The notes beneath the pieces are model-generated. The model was not told the DNA's origin. It saw nothing but the letters and a program-made list of their open reading frames with translations, and searched no databases. This document shows, in pieces, positions 1 through 6,678 of a stretch of 59,883 nt of DNA; within the stretch, counting starts at the first letter, position 1; the number at the start of each line of letters is the position of its first letter. The DNA is taken from assembly GCA_017625255.1 (NCBI GenBank), contig JAGALK010000106.1:1-59883 (forward strand), given 5' to 3'. The position numbers were made by a program, and so were the translations under genes. This DNA comes from Lachnospiraceae bacterium (GTDB taxonomy: Bacteria > Bacillota > Clostridia > Lachnospirales > Lachnospiraceae).

Positions 1-11
1 CTGATAACTAT

Positions 12-386
12 ATGAAAAAACAACAGAGATGCTACATCTACACCCGTGTATCCACCTCCATGCAGGTAGATGGATACAGCTTAGATGAGCAAAAGGATAA
101 ATTGCATAAATACGCTGATTACCAAGACATGATTATCGCCGGTGAATACTCCGATGAAGGTAAATCCGGTAAAAGTGTAGAAGGCAGACCACAATTCCAG
201 CAGATGCTTCAGGACATTGAATCTGGTAAAGACAACATCGATTTTGTACTTGTCTTCAAATTATCCCGCTTTGGGAGAAATGTAGCAGATGTATTATCTT
301 CCCTTCAGAGAATGCAGGATTTTGGTGTTAATCTTATCTGTGTGGAAGATGGTATTGACAGTCTGATTCAAAAATTCATTTCTTGA
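12..386 (+). pseudogene. Serine recombinase, N-terminal fragment
   Basis: This is the catalytic N-terminal domain of a large serine site-specific recombinase, the enzyme that integrates and excises conjugative elements and phages. The motif YTRVSTSMQ carries the probable nucleophile Ser14. EYSDEGKSGKS and the LSRFGRN helix are typical of the resolvase fold. Large serine recombinases usually run to about 450-550 residues, but here homology stops near residue 118 (about position 365) and a short nonsense tail follows. The recombinase and zinc-ribbon DNA-binding domains are gone. At the break the sequence switches to the 3' part of a gene on the opposite strand, so this is a rearrangement scar. 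The fragment cannot be an active recombinase. Confidence 0.85.
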
Positions 387-479
387 TTTCACATCTGCCT
401 GTTCTAGTAATCCATCCACCTGCTCCAGCAAATTTTCCTCAATATAAAATCCCTTCCTTACTTTTCCTTTGCTCGCCAC
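366..479 (-). pseudogene. Small ribbon-helix-helix-like protein, 3'-truncated
   Basis: On the minus strand a GTG start (479-477) follows a strong AAGGAGG ribosome binding site and opens MASKGKVRKGFYIEENL. The peptide reads like the start of a small DNA-binding protein with a ribbon-helix-helix-type segment (FYIEENLLEQVDGLLEQADV). About 38 codons look genuine, then the frame runs into antisense of the recombinase fragment. It follows the methylase fragment by about 18 nt, an arrangement that fits phage or conjugative-element cargo. The family call is tentative; the good start signals and the abrupt junction at about 365/366 are seen directly. Confidence 0.55.
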
Positions 480-497
480 TCTTATCCTCCTTCTCTA

Positions 498-812
498 CTA
501 CTCTTCGCAGATGTCTACGATATGCTCACACAGTTTCTGCGGTATCACACCTCTTTCTCGGGCACCTTTTAACCCCTGTGTCCCGGTCTTGCTTCCTCTT
601 GGAGCTGCCACATGACACGAATCTCCATTATAACACATCGGCAAGAATTTCGGATCGGGATGATGCGTCCAGATGTCAGCTGGTTTCATCCTGCTGTCAC
701 CGTACCGACAATATGTCAAGATGTATCTTGGCAGACCTTTCATCCATTCCATTTTCCGCATACCGCTTCTGGGATTTTCAATAAAATAATACCGGAAATA
801 ATGTGAAAAAGT
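498..812 (-). pseudogene. Phage-type DNA cytosine methylase-like protein, C-terminal fragment
   Basis: Minus-strand reading gives YYFIENPRSGMRKM, then TYCRYGDSRMKPADIWTHHP, CHVAAPRGSKTGTQG and a terminal IPQKLCEHIVDIC. This pattern is familiar from the C-terminal part of methylase-like proteins on Firmicute phages and integrative elements, where ENPR corresponds to the cytosine methyltransferase motif. The N-terminal part is missing, and the readable frame extends upstream of the first ATG at 761, showing that the real start is lost. It is a remnant of element cargo. Whether the ancestor was an active methylase cannot be judged. Confidence 0.6.
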
Positions 813-862
813 CTGTGGAAAAAGAAAAAGACAGAGAAGATATTTTATAAATCCGATATTTA

Positions 863-900
863 CTTTCGTGCTAATTTGAATTATAATATTAGCACGAAAG
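863..900. promoter_or_regulatory. AbiE operator: 13-bp inverted repeat over the promoter
   Basis: CTTTCGTGCTAAT (863-875) and ATTAGCACGAAAG (888-900) form a perfect inverted repeat with a 12-nt gap. The gap holds a perfect -10 (TATAAT, 882-887), and a fair -35 (TTTACT, 859-864) lies 17 bp upstream, overlapping the left arm. AbiEi antitoxins are known to repress their own operon through inverted repeats in the promoter, so this is very probably the AbiEi operator. A bound dimer would cover both core promoter elements. Confidence 0.85.
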
Positions 901-911
901 GAAGTGGCGCC

Positions 912-1505
912 ATGACACAGACAGAACAGATTAAAAATCTGATTGCAACTAATAATGGAATGATTCGTACATCACAGGTAACAGATACAGGAATTTCAAA
1001 AACGGTATTTTACCAATATATAAAAGGCAATGATATGGAGCAGATTTCACATGGTGTTTATGCTACAAAGGACACTTGGACAGATGTAATGTATTTGCTG
1101 CATCTTCGATGTAAACAGGCAGTATTTTCCCATGAAACAGCACTTTTTTTGCATGATTTGACAGACCGGGAACCATTGGAGTATGAGATTACAGTAAAGA
1201 CCGGATATAATCCGTCAAAGTTAAAAGAAGATGGTATTAAGGTATATACAATTAAAAAAGAGCTGCATGGGGAAGGAATTATTATGATGCAGACACCTTT
1301 TGGTCATTCGGTTCCCGTCTATAACATGGAGAGAACAATTTGTGATATTATTAGAAAACGAAACAATACGGAGATGCAGGCGTTCCAGGGTGCATTGAAG
1401 CAATATGCCAAACGGAAAGATAAAAATCTGCGATTACTTATGCAGTATGCGGCAAAATTCCATGTGGATAAAATTTTAAGACAATATTTGGAGGTACTAT
1501 TATAA
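912..1505 (+). CDS. abiEi: Type IV antitoxin, AbiEi family
   Basis: This is the antitoxin and autorepressor of an AbiE-type toxin-antitoxin system, an abortive-infection defence in which AbiEi counteracts the nucleotidyltransferase AbiEii. The start at 912 is chosen because GGAAGTGG precedes it and it lies downstream of the operator; an in-frame start at 876 would lie inside the promoter. The 197-residue product has an N-terminal winged-helix region (IRTSQVTDTGISKTVFYQYI), the SHGVYAT turn, and the FSHETALFLHDLTDREP segment characteristic of the family. It appears intact. The toxin gene behind it is broken, so the antitoxin may now act only as a repressor of a dead operon or protect against related toxins. 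Confidence 0.88.
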   Translation: MTQTEQIKNLIATNNGMIRTSQVTDTGISKTVFYQYIKGNDMEQISHGVYATKDTWTDVMYLLHLRCKQAVFSHETALFLHDLTDREPLEYEITVKTGYNPSKLKEDGIKVYTIKKELHGEGIIMMQTPFGHSVPVYNMERTICDIIRKRNNTEMQAFQGALKQYAKRKDKNLRLLMQYAAKFHVDKILRQYLEVLL

Positions 1506-2274
1506 TAAAGACAGCGAAACGGTTAAAAGACCTAATTCGCAACCTGTCAAAAAAGAAGTCTGCGGATGCACAGATTTTAATGAGAAATTACATGATGGAG
1601 CGTTTCTTGGAGAGAATTTCACTTTCGAGGTATCGGGATAAATTCGTCTTAAAGGGTGGTATGCTTGTAGCAGCAATGGTTGGACTGGATGCTCGTGCTA
1701 CGATGGATATAGATGCGACAATCAAGGGAGCAGATTTTCATAGATTATGGACGAAGCGGAATATCCGGGTGTAAGGGTTAGTATAGAAACGGAGTTTGAT
1801 GGTGTAAGAACGCCATTAAAGATTGATATTTCCACCGGAGATGTCATTACGCCGAAGGAGATACAATACAGTTTTAAGCTGATGCTTGAAGACCGTTCCA
1901 TTGATGTATGGGCATACAATTTGGAAATGGTTATGGCTGAGAAGTTAGAAACTGTGATTTCAAGAAATACTATCAATACCCGAATGAGAGATTTTTATGA
2001 TATTCATATTCTACTAAAGCTCTATGGAAATACGCTGAATACAAATGTATTAGAAGAAGCGTTACAGGCAACTGCCAAGAAAAGAGGAACAGACTATCAT
2101 CTAAAAGATGCACAGGAAATATTTGATGAGGTACAGCATGATTCCAATATGCAGAAACTTTGGAAGTCCTACCAGAAGAAGTTTTCCTATGCGGCAGATA
2201 TATCATGGGAAATGGTGATGGAATCGGCAAGAGAACTTTACCGTATGTGTAGATGCCAGGGTCAAAAACCCTAA
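1502..2274 (+). pseudogene. abiEii: AbiEii/AbiGii nucleotidyltransferase toxin, broken
   Basis: The reading frame is clearly AbiEii: IKTAKRLKDLIRNL at the start, the nucleotidyltransferase signature FVLKGGMLVAAMVG followed by MDIDATIKG, then, in another frame from about 1747, MDEAEYPGVRV, PLKIDISTGDVITP, and AEKLETVISR with RMRDFYDIHIL. Two lesions are visible. The codon where the start ATG is expected is ATA (1502-1504), and between GAD (about 1733) and MDEAEYPG roughly 30-35 codons usual for the family are missing and the frame shifts. The GG...DxD motif survives, but the full-length toxin cannot be made. Downstream pieces could be translated only as isolated fragments. Confidence 0.88.
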
Positions 2275-2365
2275 TAATAGAACCTTGAAAATTTAATATT
2301 TTACAGTAAATACAAGCAATCCACCCTTTTATAAGTTATAATGGTAGTAGCTTATGAAAGGTGGT

Positions 2366-2440
2366 ATGTCTTTTAAAACAAATGATTGCCAACAGTTATC
2401 ATTAGATGACAGTTTTATAACTCTTAATGAAGTCGTTTAA
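2366..2440 (+). pseudogene. IS1182-type transposase, N-terminal scrap
   Basis: After GAAAGGTGG, an ATG opens MSFKTNDCQQLSLDDSF, which resembles the first residues of IS1182-family transposases (MSxKTNxxQQLSLxDSF). The frame stops after 24 codons, where the sequence passes into an HsdR fragment. Upstream, CCACCCTTTTATAAG and CTTATGAAAGGTGG form an imperfect inverted repeat around the presumed IS promoter. Only a scrap of the element remains. Confidence 0.5.
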
Positions 2441-2618
2441 GGATTATTATTGGGGATATGAATCTGCTGAGGGAAAACATATGCCAGGCTATGTAGAAAT
2501 GGTAGAAGAACTGACTACAAGATTTTCTTTATTAGAGCCTCAGATTGTAGGCGAACAGAACCAAAAGGATTTTATAACTTTATTTGGAGCAATTCTATGT
2601 ATGAGAACTTTGTTTTGA
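2427..2618 (+). pseudogene. Type I restriction HsdR-like C-terminal fragment
   Basis: The reading FKDYYWGYESAEGKHMPGYV, MVEELTTRFSL, QIVGEQNQKDFITLFGAIL matches the region C-terminal to the helicase motor in type I restriction subunits (HsdR). There is no ATPase or nuclease motif and no flanking hsdM or hsdS. It starts at the junction with the transposase scrap and stops after about 60 codons. It is a dead remnant showing that a restriction system once lay here or was carried in on a mobile element. Confidence 0.55.
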
Positions 2619-2707
2619 CAAATAGAAGTAAAGAAACAGATGCACTTGAGTTGATGGGCTTGTCTGCTCGAAAAGGAATAGGAAAAGTTATTACAGCAAA
2701 GTTTTGA
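2597..2707 (+). pseudogene. Unrecognised 36-codon reading frame, probably a remnant
   Basis: A short frame starting at ATG 2597 encodes 36 residues including KETDALELMGLSARKGIGKV. I do not recognise the family, although it looks protein-like. It overlaps the end of the HsdR fragment in another frame and has no good ribosome binding site. It is listed because this stretch is a patchwork of gene pieces. An A+T-rich segment with weak hairpin potential (2710-2760) follows. Confidence 0.25.
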
Positions 2708-2837
2708 TTAGTAAAAAATTCAAGTACTGCTTGAATTTTTTTATGCTCTTTCAAGATTGTATGCTGTATATTTTTTATTATTGGATTATAATGTAATTGT
2801 AAAGGAAAGCAAAAAAGCATAGCACGGAGGTATACGG

Positions 2838-3022
2838 ATGAGTGATTTTTCACAAAGATTAGCAGCTGCACATAAGGAATAGAAGTAATACAGAATGCTG
2901 ATAGAAAAACGGTGAAGAAAATACTGGAAGCGGCTTTCAGAGAGGCAATTGCTAATAGAAATCTTGATTTCAAGGATATTATTTCATTGGTTTTGTATGA
3001 TGAAGAAATAGAAACATTATAA
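2838..3022 (+). pseudogene. Small protein gene with a frameshift
   Basis: A good ribosome binding site (CACGGAGG) precedes ATG 2838, which encodes MSDFSQRLAAAHKE and then a stop at 2880-2882. Shifting frame at that point continues smoothly as EVIQNADRKTVKKILEAAF and on to LVLYDEEIETL, stopping at 3022. The two parts together would make a small helical protein of about 60 residues. I do not recognise the family. The simplest reading is a one-frame indel in a small accessory gene. Confidence 0.4.
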
Positions 3023-3135
3023 TGATTATGGACAAAATAACTTTATCTTCCATTTTATATTGTGCACATTAAATATATTTTGAAATTTTATATTGTGCAA
3101 AATGTAGAAATATTAGATGGCAATAAAAGAAACTG

Positions 3136-3164
3136 TTGACAAATTGGATAGAATAAAGTAAATT
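3136..3164 (+). promoter_or_regulatory. Sigma-A promoter of the PTS operon
   Basis: A perfect -35 TTGACA (3136-3141) stands 17 bp before TAAATT (3159-3164). Transcription would start near 3171, about 30 nt before the antiterminator target at 3201, which is the expected layout for a BglG/GlcT-controlled leader. The stretch 3023-3313 contains no gene, only this promoter and leader. Confidence 0.6.
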
Positions 3165-3200
3165 AAGCGCAAAGATATTGAATATGTTGAAAACATTTAT

Positions 3201-3290
3201 TGGAGTGTTACCGTTAGGGCATAACCAACTTTTTACACATTTTCAAGTTTGCTTTTATGAGCATACTGTGTACAAAGGTTGGTCTTTTTT
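3201..3290 (+). promoter_or_regulatory. Ribonucleic antiterminator (RAT) overlapping a leader terminator
   Basis: GGAGTGTTACCG with the following AGGGCATAACCAAC (3203-3229) resembles the RAT element bound by BglG/LicT/GlcT-family proteins. Its 3' half is also the left arm of a long imperfect hairpin (ACCAACTTTTTACACA paired with TGTGTACAAAGGTTGGT) ending in a run of six T (3285-3290). The two structures are mutually exclusive. When the antiterminator protein binds the RAT, the terminator cannot form and the downstream antiterminator-ptsG-ptsH-ptsI genes are read. The antiterminator gene starts just 24 nt later, so it would control itself. Confidence 0.8.
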
Positions 3291-3313
3291 ATTGCCAAAA
3301 TAAGGGGGAAATC

Positions 3314-4162
3314 ATGAAAGTTATTAAAGTGATTAACAATAATAATCTATGTGTACTGGATGATAAAGGAAGAGAACAAATTGTTTCCGGAAAAGGAATT
3401 GGTTTCGGGAAAAAATATGGTGACACAGTGGATTCTTTACAGATTCAAAAAACTTATCTGATTACAGATTCAGAGCTTCAAAAGAAAATGATTTCTATGC
3501 TCAGAGAAATTCCATTGGAGTATATGGTTTTTACAAATGACATGGTAGAACATATCAAAAAAGCATATCCTTCACAATTAAATGAATCACTGCTTGTTAC
3601 CTTAAGTGATCATATTGCTTTTGCAATTGAAAGAAAGAAAAAAGGGATAGAATTTACAAATCCGCTGCTTGATTCCATAAGAGAATCCTATCCGCAGGAG
3701 CTCAAATTAGGAGAATATTGCGTAGAACAGATGCTTACACGACTTAATATTGCAATGTCAAAAGATGAAGCAGGTTTTATTGCAATGCATATTATTAATG
3801 CAAGATTAGATACTAAAATGAGTGATGTTTATGATATTACGAAAATGATTAATGGCTGTATGGAGATAGCGGAATATTACTATCAGGAGAAATTTAATAA
3901 AGACTCCATTGCATATGAACGATTCCTGACACACTTAAAATATTTGGCGCAAAGGCTGTTTCAGAACAAAACGCTGCCACAGACTCTGAGTGAGGATGCT
4001 GTATTTGTTGCCATGATAAAGAAAACCTGCAATAAGCATTACAAATGTGCTTTGTGCATACAAGAGTATATCCTTAAGACTTATCAAAAGGATATCAATG
4101 ATGATGAGTTAATTACTCTTACCATTCATTTGAAAAAAGTCAGCACACAAGCTGATTTTTAA
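3314..4162 (+). CDS. glcT: PTS operon transcription antiterminator (BglG/GlcT family)
   Basis: This RNA-binding antiterminator stabilises the RAT hairpin in its own leader when the cognate PTS sugar is present. The start at 3314 follows AAGGGGGAAATC and begins MKVIKVINNNNLCVLDDKG, the canonical CAT RNA-binding domain (about residues 1-55, with GKGIGFGKKYGD). Two PTS regulation domains follow, with conserved histidines visible in LSDHIAFAIER (PRD1), FIAMHIINAR and LTHLKYLAQR (PRD2). The 282-residue length is normal. The 57-nt longer in-frame start at 3257 lies inside the leader terminator and is unlikely. The adjacent EIICBA gene suggests GlcT-like control, with EII phosphorylating PRD1 and HPr acting on PRD2. 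Confidence 0.88.
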   Translation: MKVIKVINNNNLCVLDDKGREQIVSGKGIGFGKKYGDTVDSLQIQKTYLITDSELQKKMISMLREIPLEYMVFTNDMVEHIKKAYPSQLNESLLVTLSDHIAFAIERKKKGIEFTNPLLDSIRESYPQELKLGEYCVEQMLTRLNIAMSKDEAGFIAMHIINARLDTKMSDVYDITKMINGCMEIAEYYYQEKFNKDSIAYERFLTHLKYLAQRLFQNKTLPQTLSEDAVFVAMIKKTCNKHYKCALCIQEYILKTYQKDINDDELITLTIHLKKVSTQADF

Positions 4163-4234
4163 TATGTACTATATCGATGCGGCCCGGTACCAGCTGCAAA
4201 GTTTATGGTTACAAAAAAATAGGAGGTATCATTT

Positions 4235-6367
4235 ATGAAAGACAAAATATTCGGGGTTCTGCAAAGAGTCGGACGCTCCTTTATGCTGCCGATTGCGCTT
4301 CTTCCGGTTGCAGGTCTATTGCTTGGCATTGGAAGCTCCTTTACAAACCCTACCACATTAGAAACCTATGGTTTGACAGGCATTATTTCAGAGGGCGGAT
4401 TCCTCTATACAATTCTTGATATTATGAGCAAAACAGGAAGTGTTGTATTTGATAACTTAGCCCTGTTATTTGCCATGGGTGTTGCCATAGGAATGGCAAA
4501 AAAAGAAAAAGAGGTAGCTGCGCTTTCCGGTGCTATTGGCTATCTGATTATGAATACTGCCATAAGTGCTTTGATTTCTGCTAAAGGCGGTGTAGAAGCT
4601 ATGGCAGTAAATTCCACCACTACTTCACTTGGAATTACAACCTTACAGATGGGTGTTTTCGGTGGAATTATCGTAGGACTTGGTGTAGCAGCTTTGCATA
4701 ACAGGTTCTATAAAGTCCAACTTCCACAGGTTTTATCCTTCTTTGGCGGTACACGATTTGTTCCGATAATTACCAGTATTGTGTATCTTATTGTGGGTGT
4801 TGTCATGTTCTATATCTGGCCTATTGTACAAAGTGGTATAGCACAGCTTGGCCAGCTTGTATTGGAATCCGGTTATGTGGGAACATGGATTTATGGCATT
4901 ATTGAAAGAGCACTCATTCCGTTTGGACTGCATCATGTATTCTATATGCCTTTCTGGCAGACAGAGCTTGGTGGGGCAATGCTGATTGATGGCACGATGA
5001 TTCAGGGTGCACAAAACATTTTCTTTGCAGAGCTTGCTTCTAAGGCAACGGAACAATTTTCTGTATCTGCAACAAGATTTATGTCCGGAAAGTTTCCGTT
5101 TATGATTTTTGGACTTCCGGCAGCAGCTTTTGCCATGTACAAAGCAGCCCGTCCGGAAAAGAAAAAGCTTGTAGGTGGTTTGCTGCTTTCTGCGGCACTG
5201 ACCTCTATGCTGACAGGTATTACAGAACCGCTTGAATTCACATTTTTGTTCGTAGCACCTGTGATGTATGCAGTACATTGTGTTCTTGCAGGACTTTCCT
5301 ATATGCTGATGCATATCTTTCATGTAGGCGTTGGTATGACCTTTTCCGGAGGTGCGATTGATCTTACCTTGTTTGGTATCCTTCAGGGCAATGAAAAAAC
5401 GAACTGGATATGGATTGTCATTGTCGGATTAATTTACGCAGTTGTGTATTATTTTGTATTCTATTTTATGATTACAAAGTTTAATTTCAAGACACCCGGC
5501 AGAGAAGCAGATGATGAAGAAACCAAGCTTTATACAAGAAAAGATGTGGATGCAAGAAAAGAATTTGCAGCAGCTAAAAATGTGGATGATTTTGACAAAA
5601 TCAGTGCGCTGATTTTAAAGGGTCTAGGTGGAAAAGCGAATCTTTCCGATGTGGATTGCTGTGCGACACGCCTTAGAGTTACCGTTATCAATCCGGATTT
5701 AGTGCAGGATAGTTTGCTTAAAGAAAGCGGAGCTTCTGGTGTTATTCATAAAGGCAATGGTGTACAGGTGATTTACGGACCGCAGGTTTCTGTGGTGAAA
5801 TCAAATCTTGAGGATTTTTTAGATACGGCTGCCTCTGATACTTTAGATATATTTTCGGATGAAAGTGTTTTAGATACTTCAAAAGAAAAGAAAATAGAAT
5901 CTAAGCCTAAGGTACAGACAATAGAGCTTTATTCGCATATGAATGGAACGGTAGTTTTGCTTGAAGAAGTAGAGGATGAAGCTTTTTCTTCTAAGGTACT
6001 TGGAGAGGGTATTGCTATAGAGCCGACAGAGGGTAAACTCTATGCACCTTGTGACGGTAAAGTGGAGATGGTTTTTGAAACGAAACATGCGGTAAATATT
6101 GTTTCTAAGGACGGATGTGAGATTTTACTTCACATTGGTATTGATACTGTAAAGCTTTCAGGAGAATTCTTTGAAAGTCATGTAGCTGACGGACAGGAAA
6201 TTTGCAAAGGGGATTTGTTAATCTCTTTTGACAGGGAAAAAATCAAAAATGCAGGATATAAGACCACAACGCCTATGGTGATTTGCAATACCGAGGATTA
6301 TAAAGCTGTAGAAGCAGTAGCAGCAGGAAATATAATTGCAGGTGAAAAAATAATAAAAATCAAATAA
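4235..6367 (+). CDS. ptsG: PTS glucose-type transporter EIICBA
   Basis: A complete three-domain phosphotransferase transporter (710 residues) for glucose or a close relative such as glucosamine or N-acetylglucosamine. The membrane EIIC domain covers roughly residues 1-410 (MLPIALLPVAGLLLGIG near the start, GITEPLEFTFLFVAPV later). EIIB follows with DVDCCATRLRV, where Cys476 is the expected phosphorylation site. EIIA closes the protein with ETKHAVNIV and LLHIGIDTVKL, where His633 is the expected phosphorylation site. AGGAGG lies 9 nt before the start. The gene sits 72 nt after the antiterminator and directly before HPr and EI, so one transcript encodes the full phosphorelay. Exact sugar is inferred from family resemblance and the GlcT-like neighbour. 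Confidence 0.88.
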   Translation: MKDKIFGVLQRVGRSFMLPIALLPVAGLLLGIGSSFTNPTTLETYGLTGIISEGGFLYTILDIMSKTGSVVFDNLALLFAMGVAIGMAKKEKEVAALSGAIGYLIMNTAISALISAKGGVEAMAVNSTTTSLGITTLQMGVFGGIIVGLGVAALHNRFYKVQLPQVLSFFGGTRFVPIITSIVYLIVGVVMFYIWPIVQSGIAQLGQLVLESGYVGTWIYGIIERALIPFGLHHVFYMPFWQTELGGAMLIDGTMIQGAQNIFFAELASKATEQFSVSATRFMSGKFPFMIFGLPAAAFAMYKAARPEKKKLVGGLLLSAALTSMLTGITEPLEFTFLFVAPVMYAVHCVLAGLSYMLMHIFHVGVGMTFSGGAIDLTLFGILQGNEKTNWIWIVIVGLIYAVVYYFVFYFMITKFNFKTPGREADDEETKLYTRKDVDARKEFAAAKNVDDFDKISALILKGLGGKANLSDVDCCATRLRVTVINPDLVQDSLLKESGASGVIHKGNGVQVIYGPQVSVVKSNLEDFLDTAASDTLDIFSDESVLDTSKEKKIESKPKVQTIELYSHMNGTVVLLEEVEDEAFSSKVLGEGIAIEPTEGKLYAPCDGKVEMVFETKHAVNIVSKDGCEILLHIGIDTVKLSGEFFESHVADGQEICKGDLLISFDREKIKNAGYKTTTPMVICNTEDYKAVEAVAAGNIIAGEKIIKIK

Positions 6368-6385
6368 TGAAAGGAAGCATTGACG

Positions 6386-6643
6386 ATGAAAACATTTGAA
6401 TACACAATCAAGGACGAATTAGGAATTCACGCAAGACCGGCAGGTATGCTGGCAAAGACAGCAAAGGAGCTTGATAGCGAAATAACAATTACAAAGGGAG
6501 AAAAAACAGTAGGTGCTACAAAGCTTATGGCACTTATGGGTATGGGCATAAAATGTGGTGAAACCATTACTGTGACCATAAACGGCGGTGACGAGGAAGC
6601 CTCAGAAACAGCGATGAAACAGTTTTTTGAATCTAATCTTTAA
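6386..6643 (+). CDS. ptsH: HPr-like phosphocarrier without Ser46
   Basis: Phosphocarrier that passes phosphate from EI to EIIA. The start at ATG 6386 (85 residues) is preferred over a TTG at 6380, with GAAAGGAAG upstream. GIHARPAG holds His15, the catalytic histidine, in its normal context. The regulatory site is not normal: aligning VGATKLMALMGMGI with the usual NAKSIMGVMSLGI puts Lys at position 46 in place of the serine that HPr kinase modifies. The protein should transfer phosphate but not form P-Ser-HPr, the corepressor of CcpA. It lies between EIICBA and EI in a single operon, so it may be a dedicated carrier while a standard HPr is encoded elsewhere. Confidence 0.9.
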   Translation: MKTFEYTIKDELGIHARPAGMLAKTAKELDSEITITKGEKTVGATKLMALMGMGIKCGETITVTINGGDEEASETAMKQFFESNL

Positions 6644-6678
6644 AAAGGTTTGCACAATATGTAAAGGCGGTGTGAGAT

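Noticed and set aside
383..784. 133-codon + strand frame
   Set aside because: It runs antisense to the methylase and ribbon-helix-helix fragments, which have recognisable motifs.
4733..5323. 196-codon open frame on the minus strand opposite ptsG
   Set aside because: It is antisense to a clear EIIC/EIIB frame, has Cys/His/Lys-rich unnatural composition and no start signals.
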